Assembly: GCA_903828785.1 (NCBI GenBank)
Contig: CAIKNP010000016.1
Coordinates: 1 to 64,000, forward strand
Origin: an uncultured Actinomycetes bacterium
Lineage (GTDB): Bacteria > Actinomycetota > Acidimicrobiia > Acidimicrobiales > RAAP-2
DNA: 64,000 bases
Direction of reading: 5' to 3'
Both the position numbers and the translations under genes were made by a program. The notes below the pieces were generated by a model. The model was not told the origin of the DNA. It searched no databases and saw only the letters and a list, made by a program, of their open reading frames with translations. Positions 16,960 to 27,056 of the stretch are shown piece by piece (within the stretch, counting starts at the first letter, position 1; each line of letters begins with the position of its first letter).

Positions 16960-17757
16960 GACGGGGTAGATAAGGTAAAGGTGAATATGCGCAACGTCGG
17001 TAAAGGCGGCGCGCATCCCCTCGTTAACGTAGAGCAAGGGATTGACCAGCACTATGGTTTGTAGCCAGTGCCAGCCGCCAATCTGTACCGGAGCGAGCCT
17101 GTTCCATTGGTAGTAGGTCCCGCCAAGAAAAGTGATGGGTAAAACGATAAAGCCGAACATCAAGCCAATGTTGCGGGGCTCAAAACTGGTTCCGATAACT
17201 AGACCCAAAGATCCCATCGCCAGGGCGGCCAGGGGAACGAGGGTTAGCATCACGAGCCAATGAATGTGAATAGCTGCGTGCACCCCGTTCGCGTGCACCA
17301 GGGCGGCGATGGGCAGAACAATGAGGGCCGAAAGCATGCCCTGCAGCGCTCCCGAAACGACCTTCTCGAGGGCTACCAGCCATATTGGACAGGGCGCTTG
17401 GACGCGGTCTTCGATTTCTCGGGTGAAACCAAACTCTTGGGACATTTGTAGGGCCACCGATTGCAGTCCTTGAAACATCACCGAAATGCCCACTACTCCC
17501 GCCACGAGTACGGTGGCGAAGTCGCTCTCGGCCGCGCCCGGTGAGCCACCCCCACCACCTACCGACTGTCCGATTTTCGGGAAGACGTAGAGGAAGACGA
17601 AACAGAGCAAGAAGGGTTGGATAACTGTGCGCAAAAAGAAGAGCTTGATGTCTTTTTTGATTACGGTGAAGTCGCGCAACAGGAGGGCCACGAGCGCGCT
17701 ACGCCCCGCCGACCACGTACTGCGCTGGGACGATAGTGAGATCGGCGAAGGTTTCAT
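16891..17757 (-). CDS. ABC-2 type exporter permease (DrrB-like)
   Basis: A 288-aa integral membrane protein with about six hydrophobic segments of the ABC-2 family and the family segment FEPRNIGLMFGFIVLPITFLGG. It pairs with the ATPase encoded immediately upstream; the two frames meet at base 17757. DrrAB-type systems export hydrophobic drugs or lipids, and the cargo here is unknown. Its last 69 bases overlap the convergent hypothetical gene. Confidence 0.88.
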   Translation of the reverse strand: MKPSPISLSSQRSTWSAGRSALVALLLRDFTVIKKDIKLFFLRTVIQPFLLCFVFLYVFPKIGQSVGGGGGSPGAAESDFATVLVAGVVGISVMFQGLQSVALQMSQEFGFTREIEDRVQAPCPIWLVALEKVVSGALQGMLSALIVLPIAALVHANGVHAAIHIHWLVMLTLVPLAALAMGSLGLVIGTSFEPRNIGLMFGFIVLPITFLGGTYYQWNRLAPVQIGGWHWLQTIVLVNPLLYVNEGMRAAFTDVAHIHLYLIYPVLLVFFAGFLSLGLRNFRRRVLS

Positions 17758-18722
17758 TAGTCGCGAAGTTCCCTTCCGGTGAGTCGAATGAAGACGGTTT
17801 CGAGTGACGGCTCGGCGACGGACACGTCCTGTACCTGAGCGCCGACCCCCTCAGCCGCCGCGATGACGCGCGTCAGTAGGCGTTCACCCCCGGCAACGTG
17901 TAGTTCCACTCCTCGTTCGACCGCACGTACCGATGAAGCTCCGTCGAGCAGCGCCAGGGCGCGCCCCAGCTCGTTCAGGTCTCCCGTGGCCTTGACCGTG
18001 ACGATGGTGTCAATCCCCGTGCTGTGTTTAAGGTTCGTCGGAGTGTCGAGGGCCAGGAGCTTCCCGTGATCCATGATGGCGACCCGGTGGCAGAGCTGCT
18101 CGGCCTCTTCCATGTAGTGGGTAGTGAGGAGTATGGTCTGACCGTCGGCGTTGAGTTGCTTCATGATCTCCCATAGCGCCAGGCGACTTTGGGGATCGAG
18201 ACCGGCGGTGGGTTCGTCGAGAAAAAGGACGGCTGGTCGGTGAAAAATTGCGCGCGCCACCATGAGTCGTTGCGCCATGCCGCCCGAGAGTGCGTAGACC
18301 GAGGCCTTCGCCCAGCGAGTGAGCTGAAACGTCTCCAGGAGTTCGCTGGCGACCTCGCGTGATTCAATCGCCCCCATGCCAAAGAGCCGACCGTGAAAGT
18401 AGAGATTTTCCCAAACGCTGAGTTGGCGGTCCAGGGTATTGACCTGGGAGACCACACCAATGAACTGCTTGGTGAGGTTCGGCTGGGCCACGACGTCAAT
18501 CCCCGCAACAAAAGCGGAGCCGGCGCTCGGGAGTACCCGAGTGGTCAGCATGCCGGCGGTCGTCGTCTTACCCGCGCCATTGGGACCCAGCAGTCCGAAG
18601 ATCTCACCCTGGTACACCGTCAGGTTGAGGCCATCAACGGCGGTGACGTCGGTTCCCGCGTAGACCTTGGTCAGGTCGCTGGTGTGAATCACCGGTAGGG
18701 AAGTCACCGGGGGATTCGTCAC
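17757..18722 (-). CDS. ABC-2 type exporter ATP-binding protein (DrrA-like)
   Basis: A 321-aa ATPase with Walker A GPNGAGKTTT near residue 47, signature LSGGMAQRLMVARA, Walker B VLFLDEPTAGLD and the switch His in LLTTHYMEEAEQLC. The C-terminal extension after residue 230 is typical of DrrA/DUF4162-type exporter ATPases. It starts at GTG 18722 with TAAGAT six bases upstream and no Shine-Dalgarno, which suggests a leaderless message shared back-to-back with the MFS gene. Confidence 0.92.
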   Translation of the reverse strand: MTNPPVTSLPVIHTSDLTKVYAGTDVTAVDGLNLTVYQGEIFGLLGPNGAGKTTTAGMLTTRVLPSAGSAFVAGIDVVAQPNLTKQFIGVVSQVNTLDRQLSVWENLYFHGRLFGMGAIESREVASELLETFQLTRWAKASVYALSGGMAQRLMVARAIFHRPAVLFLDEPTAGLDPQSRLALWEIMKQLNADGQTILLTTHYMEEAEQLCHRVAIMDHGKLLALDTPTNLKHSTGIDTIVTVKATGDLNELGRALALLDGASSVRAVERGVELHVAGGERLLTRVIAAAEGVGAQVQDVSVAEPSLETVFIRLTGRELRD

Positions 18723-18728
18723 GGCGCC

Positions 18729-18734
18729 ATCTTA
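18729..18734 (-). promoter_or_regulatory. Leaderless -10 element of the ABC exporter operon
   Basis: TAAGAT on the minus strand, then exactly six bases (GGCGCC), then GTG 18722. Transcription starting about 7 bases downstream of the hexamer would begin at the start codon. Confidence 0.5.
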
Positions 18735-18755
18735 GGTTCGCTCGCCAAATCGTCG

Positions 18756-18761
18756 TACGAT
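18756..18761 (+). promoter_or_regulatory. Leaderless -10 element of the MFS gene
   Basis: TACGAT, six bases (GATGCC), then GTG 18768, with no Shine-Dalgarno. It lies only 21 bases from the divergent exporter -10, so the two promoters overlap. Confidence 0.5.
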
Positions 18762-18767
18762 GATGCC

Positions 18768-20063
18768 GTGCGTAAACGTGGATTCGCTTCCCTGGTTTGG
18801 GGGGCGCTCGAAGATCTTTTCGATCAGTCCACGGCCTTCGGGCGGCTGGCCCTGGTGCACGTCATCATGATGGCGGGTGACACCTTGGTCACCATCTCCT
18901 TGGCGGGATCCCTCTTCTTTTCGGTGTCCCCTACCGAAGCGAAGAGCAAAGTGTTGCTCTATTTAGTCTTGACCATCGCCCCCTTCGCCGTGGTCTCCCC
19001 ACTTCTGGGTCCACTTATTGATCGCTCGGCCAACGGCCGGCGTCTCTTGGTCATCGCTTCGGCCGGACTGCGGGTGGTGCTGTGCTGGTCAATGAGTCAA
19101 CACCTGAACTCCCTCTGGCTCTTCCCCGAGGCCTTCGCCGTACTCATCTGTTCCAAGCTCTACGGCGTGACCCGCGCGACTCTGGTGCCCGAGATGGCCC
19201 GAACCGACCAGTTACGGGTTACGCGCTCGACGATGTCGAGTAGTGGCTGGCCGGCGAGTGACGAGCCCGAGGGGGTTGGCTTTGCCGGATTCAACGCCCA
19301 ACTCACCTTGCTCGGAACCGTCTGCGGTCTGCTCATCGGCTCAGTGGGAGCGGTCGTGCTCAAACTACTGGGGGCACCCAGCGTTCTCGCCGCCGCCGCC
19401 ACAGTCTTTTTGCTTGGCGTTGTCGCGGCGTCACGCCTCAAGCGTCCCCAGCGACGTTCGCGCGACGCGATGGTTCCCATGTCGCAGGATGAACGCGATC
19501 GCCAGCGTCTACGACCCGTTGAGGACGCTGACGTGATCTGGGGGCTGGGTGCGGCCGCGCTCATGCGCTTCGCCGTGGGCTTCACCACCTTTCTCTTAGC
19601 CTTCGGTTTGCGTCGCGAACACGCCTCACTTTCGTGGTTCGCGGTGGCCCTGGGCCTGAGTGCCCTGGGATCCTTACTGGGATTGGCGCTGGTCAATCGT
19701 CTTCGACTGCGCTGGCACGAAAGTACGATGCTGACGCTGGCCTTGCTCGTCACGGGTGTGGCCGCGGAATCCGCGGCTCGTCACCCCGTTCTCATGGCGC
19801 AAGTGGCCCTGGCGGGTGCTCTGGGGGTTACGGCTGCGGTCACGCAACCAAGCTTTGACGCTTTGACCCAACGACTCGTGGCACCGGGAGCCCAAGGTCG
19901 AACCTTTGCTCGTTTTGCGGTGCGCCAGCAATTGACCTGGGTGCTCGGGGCCCTGCTCCCCGTTGCCGTCTCGTGGCGATTCGGTGCGGGAGACCAGTTT
20001 CTCGCCGTCGTCTTACTGGTGGGCGCCGTGGGCTACGCCATAGGGCGCCGGCGGCCGCTGTAG
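18768..20063 (+). CDS. MFS transporter
   Basis: A 431-aa multi-spanning permease with ten to twelve hydrophobic segments and the loop 2-3 type motif [21 protein letters not shown] near residue 80. A basic central loop (about residues 222-245) separates the two halves. The substrate is unknown; the N-terminal half resembles uncharacterised actinobacterial MFS exporters. Its 3' end overlaps the convergent PEPCK gene by 31 bases. Confidence 0.82.
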   Translation: MRKRGFASLVWGALEDLFDQSTAFGRLALVHVIMMAGDTLVTISLAGSLFFSVSPTEAKSKVLLYLVLTIAPFAVVSPLLGPLIDRSANGRRLLVIASAGLRVVLCWSMSQHLNSLWLFPEAFAVLICSKLYGVTRATLVPEMARTDQLRVTRSTMSSSGWPASDEPEGVGFAGFNAQLTLLGTVCGLLIGSVGAVVLKLLGAPSVLAAAATVFLLGVVAASRLKRPQRRSRDAMVPMSQDERDRQRLRPVEDADVIWGLGAAALMRFAVGFTTFLLAFGLRREHASLSWFAVALGLSALGSLLGLALVNRLRLRWHESTMLTLALLVTGVAAESAARHPVLMAQVALAGALGVTAAVTQPSFDALTQRLVAPGAQGRTFARFAVRQQLTWVLGALLPVAVSWRFGAGDQFLAVVLLVGAVGYAIGRRRPL

Positions 20064-21850
20064 GCCAGTCGCGCCTCGAGCGCGTCAACCTCGTCGCGCA
20101 GGGCGTTGGGAAGGTGATCACCGAATTGTGCGTAGTGACTACGCAGACGGGGGATTTCTTCCCGCCATTCGTCCCGATCAACGTTGAGTAGCTCGCGCAG
20201 GTCGTCGCTGCTGACGTGGATGCCCTCGAGGTTGAGAGCGTCCATCGTGGGGATGAGGCCAATGGGTGTGGTCTCGGCCGCTCCCTTTCCGTCGACGCGG
20301 TTGAAGACCCATTCGAGGACGCGTGAGTTTTCACCGAAACCGGGCCACAACCAACGACCGTCACTACCCTTGCGGAACCAGTTGACGTAGAAGAGTTTGG
20401 GCAGTGCCGCTTCGTCAAAACGCTGGGCGAAGGTGAGCCAGTGGGCGAAGTAGTCAGCCATGTTGTAGCCACAGAAGGGCAGCATCGCAAAGGGGTCGCG
20501 ACGCAGATTGCCGACTGCGCCCACCGCGGCGGCGGTGGTCTCCGAGGCCATCGTTGATCCCATGAAGACGCCGTGGTTCCACGAGAAGGACTCGGTCACC
20601 AGGGGAACGACACTGCCGCGTCGACCGCCAAAGAGGATGGCGTCGATGGGTACCCCGGCCGGGTCCTCCCACTCGGGGGCGATTGCTGGGTCTTGGCCCG
20701 CGGGGGCGGTGAAGCGTGAGTTGGGGTGCGCGGCTGGCGTCGTCATTTCGGGGGTCCAGGGATTGCCGCGCCAGTCAATAATGCCGCTGTCGGGCAGGTC
20801 CATTCCCTCCCACCAAACGTCGCCGTCGGTCGTTCGGGCCACGTTGGTGAAAATGGTGTTCTCCAGTACCGATTCCATCGCGTTGGGGTTGGTCTGGTAG
20901 TTGGTACCTGGTGCCACACCGAAGAAGCCCGCTTCGGGATTGATCGCGTAGAGGCGTCCGTCCGGACCGGGCTTCATCCAGCAAATGTCGTCTCCAATGG
21001 TCTCAACCGTCCAGCCCGGGACGGTGGGCACCAGCATGGCGAGGTTGGTCTTACCGCAGGCGCTGGGGAAGGCGGCCGCGATGTACTTACTGCGACCTTC
21101 GGGATTGGTGAGCTTCAAGATCAGCATGTGCTCGGCGAGCCAGCCACCCTCTCGGCCCATTACTGAAGCAATGCGCAAGGCAAAACACTTCTTGCCGAGG
21201 AGTGCGTTGCCCCCGTAGCCCGAACCAAAAGAAATTATCTCTTTGGTTTCGGGAAAGTGCACGATGTACTTGTGTTCGGCGTTGCAGGGCCAAGGAACGT
21301 CGGCCTGACCATCGGCGAGGGGGGCCCCGACGGAGTGCAAGGCCGGTACGAAGTCGCCGTCCTCGCCGAGCAGGTCCAAAACGGCCTGACCAATGCGGGT
21401 CATAATGCGCATTGACACGGCCACGTAGGCCGAGTCGGTGAGTTCCACACCAATGTGGGCGATGTCAGACCCGAGGGGGCCCATGGAGAAGGGCACCACG
21501 TAGAGGGTGCGCCCCTTCATGCACCCGGCGAAGAGGCCATTAAGGGTGGCGCGCATCTCGGCCGGATCCACCCAATTATTCGTTGGGCCCGCCTGGTCTT
21601 GGGTGGCCGAACAAATGAAGGTGCGGTCTTCGACGCGGGCGACGTCGCCGGGGTCGGACATTGCGTAGAAGGAGTTGGGGCGCTTGGTGTCGCTGAGTCG
21701 CATGAAGGTACCGCTGGCGACCAGTTCGCCGCACAGTGCTTGGTACTCCGCTTCTGATCCGTCGCACCAGTAGATGCGATCGGGGGTGGTGAGCTGCGCT
21801 ACTTCTTGCACCCAGGCGATGAGCTTGGCATTTCGAGTTGGACTCGTCAC
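20033..21850 (-). CDS. pckG: Phosphoenolpyruvate carboxykinase (GTP)
   Basis: A 605-aa enzyme of the GTP-dependent class. It has the diagnostic nucleotide-binding loop [12 protein letters not shown] (residues 261-272, with the hyper-reactive Cys265), the metal-binding GDD at about 286-288 and the mobile-lid region near [12 protein letters not shown]. It makes PEP from oxaloacetate for gluconeogenesis, which suits a genome feeding on C2-C5 acids. The start is a GTG preceded by GGGAGG. It is divergent from thiL. Confidence 0.97.
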   Translation of the reverse strand: MTSPTRNAKLIAWVQEVAQLTTPDRIYWCDGSEAEYQALCGELVASGTFMRLSDTKRPNSFYAMSDPGDVARVEDRTFICSATQDQAGPTNNWVDPAEMRATLNGLFAGCMKGRTLYVVPFSMGPLGSDIAHIGVELTDSAYVAVSMRIMTRIGQAVLDLLGEDGDFVPALHSVGAPLADGQADVPWPCNAEHKYIVHFPETKEIISFGSGYGGNALLGKKCFALRIASVMGREGGWLAEHMLILKLTNPEGRSKYIAAAFPSACGKTNLAMLVPTVPGWTVETIGDDICWMKPGPDGRLYAINPEAGFFGVAPGTNYQTNPNAMESVLENTIFTNVARTTDGDVWWEGMDLPDSGIIDWRGNPWTPEMTTPAAHPNSRFTAPAGQDPAIAPEWEDPAGVPIDAILFGGRRGSVVPLVTESFSWNHGVFMGSTMASETTAAAVGAVGNLRRDPFAMLPFCGYNMADYFAHWLTFAQRFDEAALPKLFYVNWFRKGSDGRWLWPGFGENSRVLEWVFNRVDGKGAAETTPIGLIPTMDALNLEGIHVSSDDLRELLNVDRDEWREEIPRLRSHYAQFGDHLPNALRDEVDALEARLAYSGRRRPMA

Positions 21851-21898
21851 GCACGGCCTCCCAAAAAATTCTCACGAGCCTCGTTGCTCGAGAGTCAC

Positions 21899-21904
21899 TA
21901 CAGT
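21899..21904 (+). promoter_or_regulatory. Leaderless -10 element of thiL
   Basis: TACAGT, six bases (ACTGCT), then GTG 21911. There is no Shine-Dalgarno. This helps choose GTG 21911 over the longer open frame that would overlap pckG. Confidence 0.5.
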
Positions 21905-21910
21905 ACTGCT

Positions 21911-22861
21911 GTGAGTCTCGAATCAAACGCCACTTCGAATGAAGCGAACGCGCGGTCCGAGGACGTCCTTATTCATCGTATAGCGAGCATCGTCACCCGT
22001 AGACCCCCCAAGAGGGGTGAAATCTTTATAGGTGACGACGCCGCCGTTCTCGATTCCTTCGCCGGTCAGGTCGTCATGAGCGTGGACGTCTGCGTCTACG
22101 GTGTGCACCTTGACGAGGAACTGTTCACCCTCGAGGATTTAGGATTTAAGGCCGTAACGACGGCCCTTTCGGACTTAGCCGCCATGGGCGCACGCCCCCG
22201 GGGGGTCGTCCTCGGGGTCGTCGCCCCGTCCGGAACTGATTTGGACATCTTGCATCGCGGGGCCGCTACCGCCGCGACCCTGTGTGACACTGACATAGTC
22301 GGGGGGGATTTAACGACGGGTACGGGGGTCAGCGTGGCCGTGACCGTCGTGGGGGAGTGCCCCGGGAGCAGCGCGGTTCTTCGCTCGGGTGCGTTGCCGG
22401 GGGACTCCATCTACGTTTCGGGGTCCCTAGGACGTTCGGCGGCTGGACTGCGACTCGCGCGTGCGGGTGCCTCCAAGGACGACCCCCTCGTGGTGGCCCA
22501 TCGGCACCCTTGGCCCCGACTGCGCGAGGGCTGGAACTTTCGCCTCGCCGGCGTCCACGCGATGATGGACCTCAGTGACGGTTTAGGCCTTGACTTACAT
22601 CGTTTAGCGGATGCGTCAGGGGTGGGTTTCGAGCTCGACGACGTGCCCGTCGCGACGGGCGCCAGCTTGCTGGAGGCCTTGAGCGGGGGAGAGGATTACG
22701 AGTTGCTCTTCACCACCGCTGATGAAGAGCGTCTTCGCGAACGATGTGACGCACAAAATATTCGTCAACCCTTGCGAATTGGCACCATCGTCAGTGATCC
22801 CCTCGTGCGGACGTGGCGAGGAGAAGCCTTAGTGCGTGAAGGGTGGCAACACCGGCTCTAG
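21911..22861 (+). CDS. thiL: Thiamine-phosphate kinase
   Basis: A 316-aa ATP-dependent kinase that converts thiamine monophosphate to thiamine diphosphate. It has the PurM/ThiL fold with metal-binding GDDAAVL near residue 40, SVDVCV, the ALSDLAAMGARPRG helix, GGDLTTG, MMDLSDGLGLDL and SGGEDYELL near the C-terminus. The product cofactor is used by the E1 subunits encoded at 61-63 kb. thiL next to rpmB and the DAK-domain gene is a familiar actinobacterial order. Confidence 0.95.
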   Translation: MSLESNATSNEANARSEDVLIHRIASIVTRRPPKRGEIFIGDDAAVLDSFAGQVVMSVDVCVYGVHLDEELFTLEDLGFKAVTTALSDLAAMGARPRGVVLGVVAPSGTDLDILHRGAATAATLCDTDIVGGDLTTGTGVSVAVTVVGECPGSSAVLRSGALPGDSIYVSGSLGRSAAGLRLARAGASKDDPLVVAHRHPWPRLREGWNFRLAGVHAMMDLSDGLGLDLHRLADASGVGFELDDVPVATGASLLEALSGGEDYELLFTTADEERLRERCDAQNIRQPLRIGTIVSDPLVRTWRGEALVREGWQHRL

Positions 22862-22871
22862 TGCCGGCGGC

Positions 22872-23084
22872 TTAGGCGCTGGGAGCGGTTTTGCGGCTGG
22901 GCTTGGTTACTTTGCCCGAGCGCAGACAGCCGGTGCAGACGTTCATTCGAACCGGGGTAGCCCCGACGAGAGCACGGACGCGCTGAATGTTCGGATTCCA
23001 GCGACGCTTGGTGCGACGGTGGGAGTGCGAGACGTTCATGCCGAACGACGGCTTCTTGCCGCAGATTTCGCAGACGGATGCCAT
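22872..23084 (-). CDS. rpmB: 50S ribosomal protein L28
   Basis: A 70-aa protein with the L28 core [21 protein letters not shown]. It is the zinc-binding form, with C5, C8, C50 and C53 forming two CxxC pairs. In actinobacteria such ribosomal proteins often have Zur-controlled Cys-less paralogues elsewhere. AGGAG precedes the ATG. It is read away from the DAK-domain gene and has its own recognisable promoter. Confidence 0.97.
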   Translation of the reverse strand: MASVCEICGKKPSFGMNVSHSHRRTKRRWNPNIQRVRALVGATPVRMNVCTGCLRSGKVTKPSRKTAPSA

Positions 23085-23147
23085 GTGAACAATCTCCTTG
23101 ATTTACCGACGTTGCCCGTTGCGAACATCAGTGAGTACCGAAGGACC

Positions 23148-23175
23148 ATTGTAGCATCACTAGCAATGCCCACAA
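23148..23175 (-). promoter_or_regulatory. Promoter of rpmB
   Basis: On the minus strand TACAAT (23148-23153) is preceded by TGC, an extended -10. TTGTGG lies at 23170-23175 with a 16-base spacer. The start site would fall about 60 bases before the rpmB ATG, so unlike many genes here rpmB has a leader. It overlaps the first codons of the divergent DAK-domain gene. Confidence 0.45.
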
Positions 23176-24782
23176 TCAATTCCCTTACCGCGAACGACCT
23201 TGAGCGAGCCGTACGGGTGTTCGCCGCCCTTTTGGGCGAACACCGTGAAGTTATCAACCGCCTCAATGTTTACCCGGTTCCCGATGGGGATACCGGCACC
23301 AATATGTCCCTAACGATGACGTCGGTGGTCCAGGAACTCGACGCCTTGCCCGACCCCGCCCCCCTAAAAGATGTCGCCGCGGCAATTGCTCGAGCCTCCT
23401 TGATGGGGGCCAGAGGAAACTCCGGCGTGATTTTGTCCCAAATGCTGCGAGGTTTCGTCCAGGGTCTGGTGAACGAGGAGGCCCTGGACGTCGAGCAGCT
23501 CGTCGCGGGCCTCGTTCGGGCCGACGAAATGGCCAGGGCCGCAGTGTCTAATCCGGTGGAGGGCACTATCTTGTCGGTCGCCCGCGCCGGCGCCCTCGGC
23601 GCTCAGAGTGAGCACGAACACCTGGCCACCGCCGTGGTGGCGGCTCGCGACGCGGCGCGTCTGGCCCTCGCCCTCACCCCCGAACAGCTGCCGGTATTGA
23701 AACAGGCTGGCGTCGTCGATTCGGGTGGAACGGGATTGCTCTTGTGGTTTGACGCACTCTGCCACGTCGTCCTCGACGCCCCCCTGCCCCCAACCCCGGC
23801 CTTGCCCGATGTGCACTTCGCCAGTACTCCCGAGAGTGAATCGACCAGTACCCTGGCCCAGTTGCGCTACGAAGTCATGTTTCTCTTAGAGGGTGACGAC
23901 GATCGCGTGGCCGCCTTTCGAGCGGCCTGGGAATCATTGGGAGATTCCATCGTGATTGTTGGAGGCGATGGTCTGTACAACTGCCACATTCACACCGACC
24001 TCATCGGCGCATCGATTGAAGCGGCACTTGACGTGGGCCGACCCTCGAAGATCCGCGTCACCGACCTCCTCGAACAAGTGGGTGAGGAATCCATGCACCG
24101 TGCCTTCGCCGACCGAGGTCCATCGCCGCGAACTTCCGTGGTGGCGGTCGTCGCGGGCGAAGGTGCCGCCGCGCTCTATCGATCACTGGGTGTGCGAGAA
24201 GTGGTGATCGGGGGCCAGACGATGAACCCTTCAACGGCTGAATTAGTCGCGGCGGTTAAGGCCAGCGGCTCGAGCGAGGTTGTCATCTTGCCGAACAACA
24301 AGAACATTCGCCCCGTCGCCCAGCAGATTGATGCCTTGGTCGACGCCACTGTCCGGGTGGTTCCCACGAATTCAGTGCTGGAGGGGCTCGCGGCCATGGT
24401 CGCCTATCAGGCTGACGCCGACGCGCAGGGTAATGAGAAAACGATGTCTGACTTTGCGTCCCGCATCGTCACCGGAGAAGTCACCCGAGCCGTTCGCGAC
24501 ACGACCACTGACGCCGGGGAGGTCCACGTCGGTGACTGGATTGGCGTGGCGCGCTCGGGCATCTGTGCCATCGCATCGTCACTCGAAACCGCGCTCATTG
24601 ACCTCGCCACTTTCCTGGGTGAGGAGCAGCACGAAATTCTTACCGTCCTCGAAGGCGAAGGTTCTTCAAAGTCCACCACGGATGCACTACTCAGCTTCGT
24701 CGCTGAGCGCTTTCCCGCTATCGACGTCGAAGTGCACGCCGGGGGTCAACCGCTCTACCCCTACCTCCTCGGATTCGAATGA
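23166..24782 (+). CDS. DAK (DhaL)-domain protein, YloV/FakA-like
   Basis: A 538-aa protein. The N-terminal DhaL-type nucleotide-binding domain (residues about 8-200) carries the metal/ATP motif NVYPVPDGDTGTNM (34-47) and GARGNSGVILSQMLRG. A linker and a FakA-type C-terminal region with ILPNNKNIRPVAQQ follow. Relatives are fatty-acid kinase subunits that phosphorylate FakB-bound fatty acids; no FakB is in the window. ATG 23166 is chosen; TAGCAT 8 bases upstream and no ribosome-binding site suggest a leaderless message. It overlaps recG by 4 bases. Confidence 0.9.
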   Translation: MPTINSLTANDLERAVRVFAALLGEHREVINRLNVYPVPDGDTGTNMSLTMTSVVQELDALPDPAPLKDVAAAIARASLMGARGNSGVILSQMLRGFVQGLVNEEALDVEQLVAGLVRADEMARAAVSNPVEGTILSVARAGALGAQSEHEHLATAVVAARDAARLALALTPEQLPVLKQAGVVDSGGTGLLLWFDALCHVVLDAPLPPTPALPDVHFASTPESESTSTLAQLRYEVMFLLEGDDDRVAAFRAAWESLGDSIVIVGGDGLYNCHIHTDLIGASIEAALDVGRPSKIRVTDLLEQVGEESMHRAFADRGPSPRTSVVAVVAGEGAAALYRSLGVREVVIGGQTMNPSTAELVAAVKASGSSEVVILPNNKNIRPVAQQIDALVDATVRVVPTNSVLEGLAAMVAYQADADAQGNEKTMSDFASRIVTGEVTRAVRDTTTDAGEVHVGDWIGVARSGICAIASSLETALIDLATFLGEEQHEILTVLEGEGSSKSTTDALLSFVAERFPAIDVEVHAGGQPLYPYLLGFE

Positions 24783-26989
24783 GTGAAGCGGCGCCACGCC
24801 GACTCCGCCAGCTGGGGGAGATTTCCGTGGGCCAGCTTCGCCTCGTCGGCGCTAAGCGCTTAGAGGCCTTGGCATCCCTGGGCATCGAAACGGTCTTTGA
24901 TCTGCTCACCGTGTATCCCCGCCGCTATATCGACCGCACCCGACGGGCGGAACTCGCCGACCTCAGCGTGGGGGAGGAGGCGGCGATTTTCGCCACCGTG
25001 ACGGCCAATTCGTCGAGACGTACCCGTCAAGGAAAGAGCATGGTCGAAGTCCTGGTGTCCGATGGCGACGAGGCCATGAAAATTGCCTTTTTCAACCAAC
25101 CCTGGCGGGGCGCTCAACTGGCTCCGGGCATTCAGGCCATCTTTTTTGGCAAGGTGAGTGACTTTCGCGGTCAGCGCCAGATGGCGAACCCCGTCGTGGA
25201 CATCATTGTGGGACCATCGGGTGAGGAGCGTGACGCCAGCCGGGTGGGCTTTATCGTGCCCATCTACCCGGCGTCGGGCAAAGCGGGTTTGACGTCGTGG
25301 GAAATGGGTGGTTTCATCGAGCAGTCACTACGACGGGCGGGGCCGCTGCTTGATCCCGTGCCGCAAGAGGTGCTCGACGAACTGGGCTTGGTGAGCCGCA
25401 CTGATTCGTTTTGGGGTATTCACCTCCCCTCCACTATGGAATACATCATTGAGGCTCGGCGGCGTCTGGTGTTTGACGAATTTCTCCGCCTGCAGCTCCT
25501 CTTGGCCCTTCGTCGTCGCCGGCTCGTTGCCACCGCCGCTGGGGTGCAGCACCCCATCGCCGACGATGATCTCTCGGTGAGCCCGGGGGCGCTCGTCAAT
25601 CCCGATTCGAGGCTCGTTCGCCAGTTTCTGGCCGGACACCGCTTCACACTGACCGGGGCGCAGCAACGGGTGCTGGGCGAGATCGCGGCCGATCTACGCT
25701 CCCCGCTCCCCATGCATCGCTTGTTGCAGGGTGACGTTGGCTCCGGCAAGACGGTGGTGGCCCTCACGGCGCTGCTCGCAGCCATTGATGGCGGTCGGCA
25801 AGGGGCGCTCATGGCGCCAACGGAAGTGCTGGCTGAGCAACACGTGGCCAGTATTCGTCGAGACCTCGAGGGACTGGTTGTTCGCGACGAAGCAGTGCTT
25901 GGCGGGGTGCGACCATTGCGCATCCAGTTGCTCACTGGACGTATTAAGGGCAAGGAACGGACGAGCGCCTTGGCGGCCCTCGCCGACGGTGGCATTGACA
26001 TCGTTATCGGCACCCACGCACTGCTCACCGATGATGTTCGATTCGCCGCCTTGGGAATCGTGGTTATTGACGAGCAGCACCGCTTTGGGGTCGAACAGCG
26101 GGCTCAGTTGCGCGACAAGGGGAGGGCGCATTCGCTGGAAGGCCGCGACCCCGACTTGTTGGTAATGACCGCCACTCCTATTCCGCGCACCGCGGCCATG
26201 GTGGTCTTCGGTGACCTCGATCGATCGGTCCTGGACGAGCTCCCTCGGGGTCGTCAAGCCATTGCGACCTCCTGGGCCCGGACGGCCCAAGCCGAGCAAG
26301 CGGCGTGGCAGCGCGTTCGAGAAGAAGTGGCCGCCGGGAAGCGGGCCTACGTAATTTGCCCCTTGGTCGAGGGTTCGGAAAAAATCGAGGCCAGCTCCGC
26401 GGTCGAGGAACGAACTCGATTGGCCACCCAGGAGTTGCGTGGCCTGTCGGTGGGGCTGCTCCACGGGCAGATGAAGAGTGGCGAAAAGGACGCCGTGATG
26501 GATGAGTTCCGGCGAGGCGAAATCCAGGTGTTGGTGGCGACCGTGGTGATCGAAGTCGGCGTCGACGTACCCGAAGCGACCGTGATCGTCATCGAGGATG
26601 CCTGGCGATTTGGCCTCGCCCAACTGCACCAATTACGAGGACGCGTTGGACGAGGTCACGACCCCAGTTACTGCGTTTTGCTGGGCGAACCGTCGACGCC
26701 CGACGGGGCGACGCGCCTGGAGGCGCTGGTGTCGTCGAGTGACGGCTTCGCGCTGGCCGAAATTGACCTGGACCTTCGCGGCGAGGGCACGCTGCTCGGT
26801 TCGCGTCAACGTGGGCAGAGCGACCTGCGTCTGGCCAATTTGCGGCGCGACGAAAGTACCTTGCAGCAAGCTCGTTCGGTCGCGCTGTCCTTGGTCGAGT
26901 TAGACGGTCTGGCTAGTCGACCGGACCTGGTGGACGAACTCAAACTTTTCGTCGACGAAGAAGAAGCCGACTACCTCTTTAAGTCCTGA
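24779..26989 (+). CDS. recG: ATP-dependent DNA helicase RecG
   Basis: A 736-aa helicase that remodels stalled forks and Holliday junctions. A wedge/OB domain occupies about residues 20-170. Walker A GDVGSGKT is near residue 318, the DEQH box (VIDEQHRFG) near 431, motif III TATPIPRT follows, and the arginine-finger motif QLRGRVGRG lies near 618. The start overlaps the DAK-domain gene stop (ATGA). The length is normal for the family. Confidence 0.96.
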   Translation: MSEAAPRRLRQLGEISVGQLRLVGAKRLEALASLGIETVFDLLTVYPRRYIDRTRRAELADLSVGEEAAIFATVTANSSRRTRQGKSMVEVLVSDGDEAMKIAFFNQPWRGAQLAPGIQAIFFGKVSDFRGQRQMANPVVDIIVGPSGEERDASRVGFIVPIYPASGKAGLTSWEMGGFIEQSLRRAGPLLDPVPQEVLDELGLVSRTDSFWGIHLPSTMEYIIEARRRLVFDEFLRLQLLLALRRRRLVATAAGVQHPIADDDLSVSPGALVNPDSRLVRQFLAGHRFTLTGAQQRVLGEIAADLRSPLPMHRLLQGDVGSGKTVVALTALLAAIDGGRQGALMAPTEVLAEQHVASIRRDLEGLVVRDEAVLGGVRPLRIQLLTGRIKGKERTSALAALADGGIDIVIGTHALLTDDVRFAALGIVVIDEQHRFGVEQRAQLRDKGRAHSLEGRDPDLLVMTATPIPRTAAMVVFGDLDRSVLDELPRGRQAIATSWARTAQAEQAAWQRVREEVAAGKRAYVICPLVEGSEKIEASSAVEERTRLATQELRGLSVGLLHGQMKSGEKDAVMDEFRRGEIQVLVATVVIEVGVDVPEATVIVIEDAWRFGLAQLHQLRGRVGRGHDPSYCVLLGEPSTPDGATRLEALVSSSDGFALAEIDLDLRGEGTLLGSRQRGQSDLRLANLRRDESTLQQARSVALSLVELDGLASRPDLVDELKLFVDEEEADYLFKS

Positions 26990-27009
26990 CGAAGGATTCC
27001 CCTCCTTCG
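26990..27009. other. Hairpin between recG and rsmD
   Basis: CGAAGGA-N6-TCCTTCG forms a perfect 7-bp stem starting inside the recG stop codon (TGAC). No T-run follows, so it is not a standard intrinsic terminator. It may protect or shape the recG 3' end. Confidence 0.35.
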
Positions 27010-27044
27010 TGGGGCGCACGTCGCGGCGATGTTGCTTCGTCGCC

Positions 27045-27050
27045 TAGCCT
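27045..27050 (+). promoter_or_regulatory. Leaderless -10 element of rsmD
   Basis: TAGCCT, six bases (TAGGGC), then GTG 27057. There is no Shine-Dalgarno, and the recG hairpin lies just upstream. This suggests a promoter internal to the gene block. Confidence 0.45.
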
Positions 27051-27056
27051 TAGGGC

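Noticed and set aside
25694-26632. 312-codon minus-strand frame
   Set aside because: Antisense to the RecG helicase motifs; His/Gly/Arg-rich shadow without family features.
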